The notes: generated from the letters alone by a model not told the origin. Shown: positions 23,119 through 37,515, counted from the first letter of the stretch. The stretch: DNA of 64,000 nucleotides from Leptoclinus maculatus (GCA_032191485.1 JAVDOI010000080.1:78501-142500); one strand, 5' to 3'. Translations and numbers: made by a program.

Positions 23119-24391
23119 CCCTTACATACTGTTTATATTTAATACAGTATGGTTCGGGTCAATTTTGACCCAGACTAAGAATTCCCTCATAGTGTCTATA
23201 CCAAATTTTAAACTACAGATCTATTTAGAATGTCTAAATAGCCTATGTCTCATTAATACATGTATGATTCATCCTTAATAAATGTTTCAGAGAGCAGGGA
23301 GAGTGTATTTTTTAAGTTTTACAACATTCGTTTTTGGACAAAAAACTCTACTATTACACATTATCATGTCCTGTTTTACATGAGACATAAAAACATAAAA
23401 GCCACAATGACTTAAATATATTTTATTGAATTTGAAAATGGCATGAACATTCTGGAACTGTTGGAATTCATAATATAACCATGTTTAATCATTGCAACCA
23501 TTAAACACTGTCCTCACTGCTCTATCATAAGAAATCATAATTATCAATATTAATTCAACATTTACCACTAAGAACACAAAACATTACATAATAAAATGCT
23601 TATTATAAACTAGTCAATAATCAGTAAGTTATCTGAGTTTTCTTCCACGTTGTCTTCCTGCTCTGACACATCCTCCAAATCACTCTCAACCTCCTCATGT
23701 TGGAAGAACAGATCAAGGGCCACACTAAAGCTTGCTGCCATGTCAGTCACTGAAATGGAAGCTCAGGAACCTTTATAATGTTATGACCCCCCCACCACCA
23801 CCCTCCCAACCCACATTGATTCAAATGTGTTACTTTGTAGATATTTTGATAACATTGCAGGTGCTTGTGCTTGCAGGTGCAGATCTTGTGTCTGTGACAA
23901 GGCACCCTCTGACCTGTGGATGACCTCTGTTCCCTTTGATCATATATGATCACTTCTGTGCTGTTTTACTATTTCACTGTTTCGAGGCTCCCCCATGCCT
24001 CTTCAAAGACCAGCAGGTGTCTGTCTCTGCGGGAACCTGGGTAAATGTTGTGGGAACACAGACAGTTCTCGTGACAGTGTCGAGGTCCCCCGTGAACTCT
24101 GTCACCACTGTCCCATTCCCTAAAACCACTATTTTCCTTGATTTGACCCACACTGGTAGATCTAAAATCCATCTCAATAGATACGGGTCAAATATGTTTG
24201 ACCCGAAACAGCCTCAGTGTACAAAAATGTGTAGCACCTGGTCAAAAGTATACAATATTAAAATATTTAAATTTTTTTGTATTTTGGGTCACTTTAGGAA
24301 AAGTCATCAAATTTCAGGCTAAAAGAATGACGTTTAGGGTATTTTTACTGCTGTCAAATGTCAAAACGGGTCAAATTTGACCCTAACAGCG
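23119..24391 (-). mobile_element. piggyBac-type element, internally deleted
   Basis: Bounded by TTAA at 23115-23118 and 24392-24395, the usual piggyBac target site. The left end continues CCCTTACATACTG and contains 'cgggtcaattttgaccc'. The right end, reverse complemented, reads TTAACGCTGTTAGGGTCAAA. Further GGGTCAA...TTGACCC copies lie near 24183-24206. A hairpin (catactgt...acagtatg) sits next to the left end. On the minus strand a short acidic ORF at 23610-23741 looks like the start of the transposase. The catalytic core is absent, so the element cannot move by itself. Confidence 0.7.
23610..23741 (-). pseudogene. piggyBac transposase N-terminal remnant
   Basis: A 43-codon minus-strand frame begins MAASFSVALDLFFQ and continues with an acidic stretch (DLEDVSEQED). 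It then stops at TAG after LLIID. piggyBac-family (PGBD4-like) transposases of fish typically start with a short hydrophobic helix of the form FSxxxALELIF followed by an acidic region, and this agrees in both order and spacing. Everything downstream, including the catalytic DDD domain and Cys-rich tail, is missing. About 490 bp of non-coding element DNA follows before the left end. The 650 bp on the other side would be the 5' leader. It is a dead remnant. Confidence 0.5.
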
Positions 24392-24476
24392 TTAATCAAA
24401 TAAATAGTTTGTTACCCATCAAACTTCCACGGTGGTGGTGGATATTACTGATTGTCGCGATCATTTTGGATGCAAT

Positions 24477-25607
24477 TTAACCTTTCTCAACCGAGAGCCC
24501 CCCCACCGGGGGGCTAGTGGTACCGAGTGGTACCGAAGAAAGCAATTTTCAGAAACAAATATAATAAACCTACAACCATGTAGCATACCGTTTTAACGAA
24601 GAACTTCTGACCAACAGAACTATGTTTAACATTTTACACACTGAAAACACAATTAAACACGATCTAACAGAACTTATCAGAACCGCCTGCAAAATATCGT
24701 AATTTTTTCGCTTTCATTTCACGAGATACGCACTCGGAAAAGTCCTCCGATCGGTGATCTATTAGCTTCCAAGCTAATGCTTGCTACTTAGCAGCATTAG
24801 CATTCCACCCGGCTTCACTCCGGATTTACTCTCCGTGAAACGGTTCAAACGTTACCCGGAAAAGAGAGGACATAAACATGCCATTCACCCCGCTGAAGAA
24901 TTCTGAATTTCCACTCACCATGAGATGACATTTGAAAAAACAGTCCTCCTAATCCATTTTGACCGCTGGAATCGGCTTCCTCTATCTGTTTCCTGTCTAA
25001 TAAAACTATTTCCTGAACGAAGGGGGGTCAAATAAGCCCGGAGGATCACGTTTCACATTTTGTAGACTCTGGCTTTTACGCAGGGTCCGGCTGTGTAAAT
25101 CGGGATTTTCCGGAAAACGATCCCGTCAATGAAAACAACGTTGCCTCCACTGCATTGGCTAGATCCTAACACTTGTATAGATATGTCATAGTATGGAATT
25201 GACCAACCACAGGCTGAGAAATGGGCACTCAAATACACGCTATAGCGCATTCTGCCGTGAGGAAGGAAGTTAAATATATCGTTATTTAACAGCTGGAGAG
25301 GCTGTTTCTCAAATGACGACCTCTCGTGACCTCTCGTACGTTTATGTCTCTTGCTCTGGCCTACTTCACTCTATTCACTCCAATTCTTTTGTGGGTGACT
25401 ACTGCCATTGTTTGCTATGATGCTGGGTGTTTTTTAGGCTTTACTGAGCCTCATTTAATATAGTATTATCAATAATAGTGCTTTTTCACCATGCAAACCT
25501 GACATTTTCAAAGTGGAGCTGTGTTCCATCTTCATTTGCTATTAACCAGTAACATATACACAATATTTACACATCTCAGCAAAGCTCACCCACTTGAGTG
25601 TTATTAT
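24477..25607. mobile_element. TTAA-ended DNA transposon (copy 2, left part)
   Basis: It starts TTAACCTTTCTCAACCGAGA, resembling the reverse complement of the right end of copy 1 (TTAACCTTTTAAGCCCAGAG). Its 3' portion, 25263-25607, is nearly identical to 7111-7475. The copy breaks off in a TTATTATTATT run, so the right end is lost. A 9-bp-arm inverted repeat (gctaatgct/agcattagc) lies at 24773-24801. No transposase frame is seen. It begins only 81 bp after the end of the piggyBac-type element at 23119-24391. Confidence 0.6.
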
Positions 25608-26633
25608 TATTATTTTTTCATTTTCATTTTCAGTCTGATTACTGCAAACACATACATATTGCGGTGATACACCTCAATTTCTGTGTCAGAAAAATATATA
25701 TTTTCTTGGTCTTCCTCTCGTTGCTGTTGATTCACCATTGAGCAGCCAACCCTTATTTCAAGACATAAATAGTCATGCGGTGCTTTGCATTGACCATTCA
25801 TCAGGCTGATCCATGTGTGCTCATTTCCAACTTCATTTGGGATTTAAAAAAAGGAAAACTTGGAAGCGTACGTAAAGTGTTAAAAGTCCTTTTTTTTGCA
25901 CCATTTTCGGCTTTTGTGCTCACGTCCACATCGAGTATGGATACTACACACTGTTTCATAAATGAAACCCCTGGGCTGTTCTCTGCAAGGGTTTCCTCTG
26001 CAGTGAGACAAATCAATTGAGCCTGAGCACAAAATCTGACTCACAGCAAGAGAGAACTTGAGCCTTGGAACCAAAAGTGATTCCAGGATTCAAACTTACA
26101 ACAGATTGAAATGACAGCCAGAAGCCCAGAAAGGCATCATTTGGTAAGTTTTCAGGGATAAAGACATGTAGAGTTGTAGATGCATTCAGTTTGTTTAATG
26201 ACAATTAGATGGGAATAATTATTGGACATACGCATCTCAGAAAAAAAGCACCACTTGAAAATTAGCATTACAAAAAGAAAAGAAGCAAAGAGGAAACAGG
26301 ATACTTAGAGGTCACTTCCTTTATTGTAAGACAGTGTTGATCAGCTGCAGGCGGTGATGCATGAAGCTGGGCAGAAGTATTGATTTTTTTTCAACAAAGC
26401 CAATGTTTGATGTAGCTGCACAACAAACATGCGAAATTAAATTCCGCTTCAAGTTTCTGGCACAGGCAGTAAGACTTGGGAGGAGGGGGAGGAAGAAAAC
26501 TAAAGACATGAAAGGAGGAGGAAGGATAGGCTGACGGGAGTTTGGATAAAACCAGCGTGGAGTCGGGACAGTGACAGAGCCCTGGCTGCGTCTTGGCCTA
26601 CAAAAAGAGAGAGAATGGGGAGTGAATGCAGCG
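25608..26633. other. Unique sequence, nothing recognised
   Basis: No coding-like frame or named repeat. Confidence 0.35.
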
Positions 26634-26647
26634 GTATATATAATATA

Positions 26648-26684
<37 letters not shown>
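26634..26684. repeat. (AT)n microsatellite
   Basis: An AT tract preceded by imperfect TATAATATA repeats. It can extrude as a cruciform. Confidence 0.95.
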
Positions 26685-26686
<2 letters not shown>

Positions 26687-29600
26687 GCGGTAATGGGGGA
26701 AGGCAGCCACTGGACTGCAGACAGAACTGCAGCCAAGTATTGACTCAGCTGACAGCTAGCTGCCAGCCGACGCTAAAGCTAGCTAGCAGCACTGGGTCAA
26801 ATTTCTACTTTTCTTTGTACACTGCTCGTATTCTGCCCTAATGGAAGTGCATGATTTATATGCATGTCTCTATCTGAGTAACCTTTGTCTGTTTACCTCA
26901 TCTGTTTAGGATTATTTTAGCTTGTGTGAGGTTTCACTTTCTTTTCTGTCAGGGCCTCATTGTATCAAGCTAGTGACCTGTTCTCCAGTAGGGCTAATGC
27001 CGGCATCCTGCACATCCAAAAACCAAGCTGAACAAAGGATTTGTTTTTCCTTAGAACCATCAATGTGTAGAAAATGTCTCTACATGGGGTCGGCAATTAT
27101 TTAATTTCCTTCAAGAACTCTTTGAAGATGCTTTGAGAGATGCCAACTGTGTGCTCTCATTCAGTACTGTACTGAGAGAATTAAGTTTTGCTCTTAAATA
27201 GACATGTTTTAGACACAATGTTTTAACTGGTTTGATTTTATTGTGTCGATTTATATATCTCTTTATTAGATATATATTGATCTCAGTTCCCTCAATATTA
27301 CAGTTTCAGTACACCTTCACATAGAGACATGAAGATGTGAGCTTATGGAAAAAAACTAAATCCTATAATGTTCTATTGCGACTCCAGAATTGATGACAGA
27401 ACAAGGCAAAAGCGTCGGACTGACACAACACATTTACGACATTACTGGATGCAAACACAGAGGGATGATTGATAGCACACGGTGCAGTTTTGGATTTCAT
27501 GATTCTGTTGAGGCTTCACTTTTCCTGAATGGAGGGGAGGCCGCTTGACTGGATGCCTTCTCTATTCACTACTTACTGCGCAGGCGCATCTAAAAAGTTA
27601 CAGAATCCGGTTTAAAAGTAAAACAAGTATTTAATAACAAATGCAAACTAAATTAACTATCGATAGTAAATGTTCTCAAGAGCAGAGATCACACACACAC
27701 TTGCTCTCACAGGTCTCCATTGAAGCAGGTTCTGAAAAGAAGCAAGGCGTGATATGATCTGGCTGCTGCTCCCTCAAACAACAGCTTACATCGTGCTTAA
27801 AAGACAGAAAGTGGTCGAACTGTCACAAAAACGCTGAAAACAATGTCTGAGCCAATCAGTGTTTGGCTTGTTGGTCATCTTGGCTCCTCCCCTAATCAAT
27901 ACTGTTATTGCACGACTCCCTCGTAGCAGCCCACATGGCTGAAAGTCCATCCTCCTCTTCTGGACCAGGCTCGGCCTGTCCTCCCCCTCTCCTGCTGCAT
28001 TGTCCTTTGATGTAGTCATCTCCGCTGGACATGTCCTTATATGGTCTCACTGGCTCCAACTCTGCCTTTGCTGTAAAGCCTCACTCAAGAAGTCCCTATA
28101 TCTGACCCTTTAAGACTTATTCTCTACAGCGTTTAATACCTACAGTGACTATGTTTTATGGCTTAATACATTCTATGTGTCAATATACTGTAACATATAA
28201 TATCCTCTATCAGTAACCCTCCTGTAAACATAGAATACATTCCATAAATAACTATATTGTGAATCTTTAACCTATTTTGTGAGCCTTTAACATATTGTGA
28301 CATTCTTATTATTGTGACACTTCTATTCACCACTAGAGGTGCTAGTAATCATACTAATACTAATTTTAATACTTAAATTCTTCACAATTCCAACGCTGTT
28401 GGTAAACTATGTCATGGAAAAGTCAAGTACCGTCATAACGAAACCAACCCGTGGGAACCCCTGACTCAAAGTCATTCAGACGTGAAGTAAACACAGAGGA
28501 AGACGGTGAAATAACACGATAAAAGCATTCACTTCATCTGCCAAAAGACGCTGAAAATCTGCCAGTAATATCTGCTGTGAAAATTCACAAATAAAGCGAA
28601 TAACCCACAGCAACCTCTAAAAGTGTGAAAACAACACGGCTGTTCTTATTACACCTTTACTTATGAGGTGTTTTAATTCCAATGTTACAGTTGCCAAGTC
28701 ACACAAGAACAGCACAGACACTTGAGGTGGTAGGTAGGAAACAAAACACACCCACGAACCAAAGATCATCTTAAAGCTGAAACTGAAAATATAGTTACCA
28801 CAAAAGAGCAGCAATTAAGGGTGACACACACATCCCACAGTCACCTGCAGTGTCTTGCCATTCCATTTCACAGCATTGACTCATTTTTACTCAGCACACT
28901 TTTCTCATGTTGCCATTTTATGACAAATGTGTCATAAAATGTCCCGTGTGAACCTCATGCTCCGACAGTATAAAAAGCTAATGATGATGATTTGTCATAC
29001 ACTGTATGTAGCTATGCCCCCTGTAAACAGAACAAATTTGTATGTAATCCATGTAATCGTGAGCCAGGACAGGTGACGTAATGTAAAGATCGATAAGGTT
29101 CACGTGTGAAACCATAAGTCATCGTTTGTAACGTAACATCCGCCCTTAATTAATGCCACTTCCGTCGATTTATTAACCCAAACCATGATCTTTTACTAAA
29201 TCCAGGTTACCCTAAAAGGACAATCGTGGTCATGCTTTAAAAAAAATTGCCATTCCTTGCCATTAAATCTGTCAGTTGATTAATAGAATTAGTCAATTAA
29301 GGTGCTTTCACACCTGTAGACGGGTTAATTTGGTGCAGACCAAAGGAACAAAGTGATACATTGTTACGTTTTTAGTTCTGGTCCAGTTTTTGTTGATGGG
29401 ACAGTTTTGGCGATTGTCATCCTGTATCATCAGGGCCCACGGCGGAAAATCAAGTTCTTCTGACTGATGCAAGTTTATGCAGCACTTAAATGCTTCTGAT
29501 GTGTAAATGTATGTTCTTTGATTAATAACTGATTGTAAGCATTTTAACGACTGCATGTTACGATGAATGATGGTATGGACAGGGCTGTACAAAAGCAACC

Positions 29601-32600
29601 TTTGCGCTCATAGATGACTGGTGCAAACTCATAGTGCGGACATCAGGGAGCGCACGGACACGTGCATTAGGCGTTTTACATTAGAGATGAGGTCACTGTC
29701 ACACACTTTATAATGAAGTTAATGAACTGACAAAGTAGCCTACACACAAACTTAGCAGATTTAACAGATTTGTTCACCTTTTAATCAGCAAAAGCGCCTC
29801 CTGCAATCAGAGAGAAGTTGACATTTTTGTTTAAATAACTGATTCATCAGAACTGTTGAAACCAAATTTGCCGATTGATTAATTGACTAGTTATTTCAGC
29901 AGTACAATAAACACTGAGTAGATACTCAAGTTATTGATACTTCAGTATCAATAACTTGACAGACTGATGTCTTATGATCGAGTCCCCAGAGGGCTTTTCC
30001 GTATCTGACCCTGACCTCTGTCCTTCCTGTGTAGAGGCAGCTAGGAAAAAAACAAAAGATCAATATCACATTAGAAGCTAACAGGAACGCCAAGCTAACA
30101 GCTTCACATGCAGATGTGTAGTTCTGGCTGAAGGCAACACGCTGTCAGCTTCACTGTTTGTCCAGCTGCTCCCGATAACATCTGACACCGTTAATAGGCT
30201 TTAAACGCTAACTGACAAAATCTGGCATCAGCTTAACATGTGACAACAACAGTGGTGAGGCTGACAGACACACACCTCAGCACGGTGCAGCTGGCACACA
30301 CAACACAGCTGTATTAGTTGAATTATTTAGCTGGTTAAGCTCCCGCGTGTTTGATATGATCTCTGTCTGCTTATTACATCTGTGTGAGTTTGTCCTAGAA
30401 ACATTTACGCGTCTCAGCAAAAACATGAAAACCCCTACGTTTCAGTCGGCGCGTTTCGCATCAATAATCACGGCCCTTTTTTTGTGATATTCAAATTGTA
30501 TTCCTTTGTATCATTTTGAAAGTAACCCACATCATTGTCTGAACTGCCAGTAACCAAAAACCTTAACATTGCAGGAAAAAAACAATGTTCTGGACTGATC
30601 TTGACATGTGGTTAGGGGGAGGGACCCAGATGCACACTCAGAGACACAGACGATGGGAAGGGGACATTTTTTAGTCAGGAATTCTCAAATACAGCACAAA
30701 AGAAACTGCAACTCAGGACTCAAGCAACAGAAGTTGCAGAAAACTCAAACAATAGAGAGGCTGAAATTACACAAAAACTAGGGCTGATGGTCTAAAGCAA
30801 GGAATCCGGCATAAATATATATCCATACTGCTCAGACCATGAACTATGACGTCCTGGCAGCAGCATGCTGCAGAGATGTTTGGGTTCATCACAGTTGGCA
30901 AACACCCCCTTATCATCTGGAACTGTTTGGAAAGGGGCAGGCACATGCATGAACCATCTGTCAAGCAAACTCTAAGAGCAAAAACATGTTTTCCGTTGAT
31001 AAAAGCCGTCAGTGTCGTCATTTGCCCGTCTTTCAATCAAGAAATACTCTCCATTTCCGATAGAACTAGAGTTACTCCAATACTAGACAATCGGAAATAC
31101 CTCCGATGCAGCCTAACATGCTGGATCGGTGCATCCTGCAGTTTTTTTGCATAATCTTCTTGTCTCGTGCAAGGTGAACAGATGACATGAACAGAAGCGT
31201 CAGACTGGTTCTGGTACGGTATGTGAGAGCGTTGTGTAGTAATTATACCAACCCTGGCACTGATTGCATATGATTACACATCAACACACTTAGAATCCAT
31301 TGTCTCGCATTGTAATCTGAGGAAATGCGTAGTTCAACCAGAGTTTGAAACATGAATAGGTGTCACATGCCGTCCAGGAAGCGTGCTGAGAGCCCCATGG
31401 AGGCAGTTGACTCTCCAATTAGTCCTTTCGAGACCAACTGGAAATGTGAAACTCGAGACGGAAAAGTAATGGTTGGAGTAAATGTGATTTAACGGAGCAC
31501 TACTTTGCTTTCTTTTGCTAATAACAACACAGCCCAGTCAGTGTGATTTTGGTGCATTAACAAAATTAACTGTAAAACTTCCCTTTTCTAGAATATAACC
31601 TTATATTTTACGTGACATGTTTGACAGGAGTTTGTGGTCATATTTCGCAGTGATGGCGGCCTGTTGACTTCTGCAAACCATCCGGGTTACTCCGTAATAT
31701 AAACGTGTCCTTGAGCATGCTAAGTATAACTGACAAATGATGGCACTTCCGAGTAGCCTAACTAACTCCTGAATGTATTTGGCAAGCAACATCGTGAAGT
31801 ATCACGTCATTAGCCTGCAGAAGAAAAAATATGCAAACCAGACGATAATGTATACATGTGTATTTATACAAACTGCAGTTACTCCTTTTAATCAGTTACA
31901 GCTCAGCCCACACTGGGATTTTTAAAAAGATGATGATGTTTCATGAACGGTGATGAATTGGACCTGGCTGTGCTGATAAGCAGGGCAGTGGCCCGCTGAT
32001 GAGCCGCTTGTTTCTCATAATGAGTTTTATTGACATGGGTGGCTCAGCGTGATTAGCCGCGCTAATAGACAAACAACTGTCCAGACTCGTATTCAACAGC
32101 AGCAGCAGCCTCAGCCGAAGGGATCCGGGAGGACGGAGAAGAGACGGAGTCAGCATTCAGCAAGGCTCGTCTGTCCTCTAGGAACTTCTCCACAGTGTTT
32201 GTGTTCTTCTGCTGCTTACATTGGCGGTAAATGTCAGTCGGTTGCATGTTTCAGAGGAAGCTGAGAGTCTAGTGTGGTCCAAATGCTGAGACCACAGGTC
32301 TTTCAGTTTTGGGGGAAAGTAGCAACAGCAAATTCAGATTGAAACCAGGAATACGTCTGATCTGAAACCAGTGATGAATTAGTTGTGTCTGGAAGTGACT
32401 GGGATCATTCTTTTATGTGTGAGACAACATCAGGCTTGACTTCAATATTGCTTTGTTTTTATTTGTTTCATTTTGGTTTATTTTTTATTCTTTTTTTGTT
32501 TGAAGCACTTAGCAACCGATCCACACTCAATAATCAAACTTGACACGTTTTGTTGAGTCAACACAGCTGCTGGGATTTCGGCCAACGATGTGACATATTG

Positions 32601-35600
32601 CAGTATGGCGACATTTCAGCTGTTTTCCTCACCTCCCTGCATCGCAGACATTGATTGTGGCAGCAGACGTGTTGAAAGACGGGTCAACAGCTCGCACAGC
32701 AGGTCCCTCATCCGTTATCTCGCTCTCAGCTGATTGGCTGAATAAGTCCTGGTCTCACAGTGATAGAATATGACATGTGAAGGGGAGACGACCACCGACC
32801 TGGGCCATGTATCATCCACTGTTTACTGTATGTTAAAGTGCCCCACACTAACTATCACACACACACACACACAAGCAGAAATAGGTTAACAGATGTAAAT
32901 AGACACACTCGTGTGCAGACGGTGTGAAGAGCGGTGCAGTGACCTGCTGCAGCCGGTGAGTGATGTAACGGAGAGACGACGAGAAACAGATGTTGTGTTT
33001 CTGATGCTGATGAGAAAAACAGAGACATTTATCTGCCAGAGGACTGCGTCAGAGCGTCTACAACACCTCATCGCCTCGCCTTCAATTGATGTCACAACCT
33101 CCATCTGGGGCCAGTTTGCCCTGGTCATTTCTGATCCCTCTTCATTTAGAGCCGCAGGCTGAGGATTTGTTATTTTCTCCACAATATCACACACATGGAG
33201 AACTCTGTTTGCTATAAGATAGAATATAGAGGGCAAACTCCGGCGGTGGATAAAATGAACTAGAAAATGGCTTGAGCATATTTCTAATATAATGCATTGT
33301 ATATAGTTTGCACATCTTAGTTTGAACACTGGATGTCGAACATCTACTTGACCTACATTGATTACTAGTCGGCAGAAACGTTGACCTCAGTTTGTTATAA
33401 ACATGGAGGAATCAAACCGAAGACTGCGATCAAGTGCTGAAATGATGAGAAACGTTGGGAAAAGTTCACGGAAGTCAAGAGGATTTTATCATTCGTTTTA
33501 TATTGTATTGTATTTTATATGTGGCACAAAAAAATATATATATATAATAATAATACATTTTACAAATTGTCAATATTTGTGTTTTTGAAATATGGAATGT
33601 ACCCAGTAATATTTGTAAATGATGATATCTGCGCAAAATATATGCTTTTCCTACTCGTCCTCTCCGCCTGTCTGCACGTCTCAGCAGCGCTGGGGCCATC
33701 GAGTAATGGCCCACAGGAGGCGGGTCTATGAAGCAGTTTAGCCAATTGCTGATTAAAGATATAAACGAGTGACATTAGGAATGCAACATTTCCTGTTGCT
33801 GATTTCGATAACCATTCATTCATTCAGGGTATTGGACATTACAGAGTCCCGATCTGATACTATTGGTCTTGAGTCCCCAAATGTAATCATTTATCATTTA
33901 TCTGTTAACCTCACGGCAGTTAGTGAAATAGTCAAGAAATGAAATCTATTGGTTTAGTGTACAGACGTATATCTGCAGTTGTGTTTGTTGTTGCTCAGAA
34001 TGACTTCCTGGACGATGCGGTATGATACTACTACTACGTTACAAAACCAAAGATGAGGCAACAAATCCACAACGACGCCCTGATACACACAGTGTCAAAC
34101 ACCAGCCTCAGGATTGAAAGTCCTGTGTTTGCTGGACCCATCCATCTTCCCAACCGCCCGCCATAGGTTGACTAATATGTCACTAGCTCTGACCATTGCT
34201 AAGTCACGTGGATGTGTTTAATTTGTGCGTCCACCACAAAATATGATCCAAATTGACTTTCCATTGGTAATGTTTTTGTCGAGAGCGATTCGTGTAAAGA
34301 TTGCATTTTGGGCCAATTTCAAGACGTGCCCTGACACTTGAGTGGTGCTTTAGGGCAATATGTTAAAATGTTCCGTCAGCCTAGCAACTGCCGATTGACA
34401 AAATATTTGCCCCAACTCTCTCTCTCTCTCTCTGTCTGAGCAGCTGTTCTTCTCCTGCAGAGCATGACATTAAGCAAAATAAACATCGCCCACAAAAAAA
34501 ACAAACAAGATGTACTCAGCTAATCACCAAAAGCCCAAATATTCTTTAAATCGCCCGACCCTAGTGTGCCCTGGTTAGGGACGGCTGATACACCTCCAAT
34601 ACGGTCTGTATTACAGCATAGCAAAAAATGAATGCCGTCAGATTAACGTGACGACCACGGCAGCATAAGGTGAAACATGCCGAGACAGAGAGGGAACAGA
34701 CATGTTCTGCTGTGATCCCACTGTAATATCAGATCAGTCTGTAGACTATTGTCCCCTTGCAGCAGTGGGTTGGGAGAATGGGAGTAAGCGAAATAAAACG
34801 TTACCGAGTACACTGCCACAATGGCTTCATTACTCTGCATATTGATTTATCCTGACTAAATGAGGCTAGCTTGCTAGCTGTTTGCAGTAGATAAATGCCG
34901 CCTGAACTATTATTTTTGCTCAGACATTTTAAGACCCACACAACAACAACATCCAAACCATTACCCGTCTGATATATGACTGGGAAATGACCATCATCAT
35001 CTCATCTCAGGATTGTGGGTCCAGTCTGCGGTCCCTGGCCGCTCATTTGATAGCAATGCCACAATATTTGAGGATGTAATAGGGACGAATGGAGGTGGAA
35101 TTGATTTCACAGAGCAGAGGCTTGTGGATTTTGCTGTCATTTTTTATTTTTTTTTTACTTCTCAAAAGTTAAGAGGTTTCTTGTTGGAGCAGTTGATAAT
35201 AGCAACGAACAGTCTGTGTGGTTTTGGTGATTTCTTTACATATATTAGCTGGATATCTTATCTACAGTACACTTATGAAAGGCTCAGTGAGTATGATTTT
35301 CTTTTAAAAGAACACTGTAATCATCACCTGCCCTCTGCCTGTATGGTCTTATGGGGCTGTGTTCGGGATGTTTTCTCGTTGTCATCCACCATAGAAACAA
35401 CCAGGTACCAGATGATAAGCACCCATCCAAGAGGAAACTACAAAAATGGCGGACAAACTGAAAATAAGAAAAAGTTGAATAAAGCAGTGATGAGTTAAAA
35501 TAGCTTGAAATCCATTTTCAGATATATGACATTAGAGCAGACGTTTGAACTCAACCCGTTTCCATCGTGAGACTGAAACAATGTTACTGAATCTATTTAG

Positions 35601-37515
35601 TCTATTTGTTTTGGCTCCAGCAGGCTGGAATAACAGCTATTTCTCTCTAACATAATGCTGATAATTGTCTTTATAGTTTGGACTGTCTGGTTTGTTTTGC
35701 AGTTAAACTGAAGTAATATGTTTTAATGAGTCTGGCTGTCCAGGTTTTCACTTCTTTTTCTTAAATGTCAGATTGTTAATGAGGTGTTTGGTAGTTTGAC
35801 CTTCTTGTTTGGTTTGCGTTCATCCGTGAAGAGGTAATATGTTTTAATGAGCCGGAGTGTAGCTCGGGGAGTTCCCGGCATTTAAAAGGTTAAGGACCCT
35901 TGATCTAATGGACCTGCTAGACCTACTAATAGACTTTTAATGCCACTCTGGCTCCTCCGCCAGCTTACTGACACCACCCTGATGCTAACACGTCCATGAA
36001 TTAGTCTTACAGATACGGTGTTTGATTTGTTGTCAGATCGGTTGGCTTCACCGCAATGCTAATTAGACTTTTGTTTTGTGATGAATGTCTCCTTATTGGA
36101 GGGAAAAGCAGATGTACTTTTTTTCTATTGATTGATTCAGAGACATTATCTCACCGCACACGGTTTATATTACGTCGTTAATTGACTAAAGCATGGCACT
36201 TTATTCTATCAGCACATAAATGACTTAGCAACAAAGTCGTGTTTAGGTTCTTGTGATCGAACTGATTTTGCACGGAATCCAACTCTGTGGTACCGATGAC
36301 AAGCACTGAGAATGAGATATGTAGAAATAGCCAATCTTCTCGTCTCGTTTGCTTATGTAGGTCATTAAATTAAGACTGTTTTATAACCAGTTAAAAGTTC
36401 CTCACAGTCATTTTAAATAATGAATAATTCCTTGTCTTTCCCCATACATGCTATGTTGGTGGACGGCACATTTTAGTGATGCTGTGTATTTAATAAAGTT
36501 CAAAATGTTCTTCCTCATTTTTGAAGTGTAGCCGCACGTACAGTTTTGAAACTGAAGATGAAGGTTGGGATTTCAGCCTTTTAAAATGTTCTTCCTTATT
36601 TCAATAGTTCTGTTTCTGGTGGTAGTTGACTCTGCACACACTCCCGTGTCTCTTCAATGATTCAGCGCCTGTGTGTGTGTGTGTGTGATGTGAGAGACGT
36701 GCACAAGTGTGACACTTACTTACACAATCATTTTTTTGTCTCATGCACAAAAAGACGTCTCTGTGAGCGGCTGCCTCTCCTCGTACCTCTGCGCTCACGA
36801 TCGAGCATAACTTGTGTGAGGATCGTCAGCGTGCATGTGTATTACTCAGCTAAAAATAAGCCCTTTGTCTCTGGGCAGAGCGGCAGAGAGGTAGAGCGAG
36901 AGGACAACCTTCATCAGCACCATCTCACGTTAATAATTCCACAGGAAGTTCACTCTCTACAGCTCTATGTACATTACAGCATGACTGAAACCTCAACTAT
37001 TGGCAATTTCAATCGGGTACGACAGGGAAATGGGACTGTTTCATTCCCACATGGAATACACATCCTCTGAACAAGAATGGGATTCATCAACAGGACAGAA
37101 GTAATGCAAAACACATCAGACAATGGTGCCTTTAAAGGATATAAAGTCACTGATTTATCGGTCATTATTTCCTTCTTCCCCTATGTGGTAAAGCATTTAC
37201 TATTTGTTTCTCTCTCTCTTAGTTGGAACACCAGAAATTCAGCATTCATTCTCTCATAACTTGTTCACTCAGCTTCAGCACTACCAGGGGATATCCGGTG
37301 ATTCGTAATAATTGCCGAAACTGCCAGTGATTTCAGCAAATCTGCAGCGTCTGTAATTCTTAAAGTAAAAGTGCAAATTGCCTTTGGATTTCGGTTGAAG
37401 ACAGATCCCCCTGATAATGCTAATCCTGGATGAATCATACTGCAATTTCACTTGCAATTTGTTGTTTCTCTTCTTTTACTTTCTTCCGCTGTTGTTCTTG
37501 TGTTCCTCCTGTCAG
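26685..37515. other. Long gene-poor stretch
   Basis: About 10.8 kb of mainly unique sequence. Items noted are a (CT)n tract near 34417-34433; a possible transposon end at 34545-34563 (aatcgcccgaccctag); possible decayed transposon sequence near 31040-31150; and a TTAA end near 35890. None of the open frames (longest 161 codons at 35013-35498) shows a recognisable protein. Confidence 0.4.
35679..35893 (-). mobile_element. Possible TTAA-ended MITE fragment with internal duplication
   Basis: The right end reads 'cggcatttaaaaggttaa', whose reverse complement TTAACCTTTTAAATGCCGG resembles the ends at 7598 and 24477. Within it a segment containing 'gtaatatgttttaatgag' occurs twice, about 118 bp apart (about 35714 and 35834). 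No left TTAA end was identified. Confidence 0.3.

Noticed and set aside
28388..28410. Resemblance of 'caacgctgttggt' to a known microRNA
   Set aside because: Only a partial match, no convincing precursor hairpin beyond the short CCAAC/GTTGG palindrome.
31601..31792. Minus-strand 63-codon frame preceded by an acceptor-like 'tattttttcttctgcag'
   Set aside because: The frame has an in-frame stop just before its ATG and no partner exon. The acceptor alone is not enough.
35013..35498. 161-codon plus-strand frame
   Set aside because: No recognisable domain, contains long T runs, and one or two frames of this length are expected by chance in 64 kb of AT-rich DNA.
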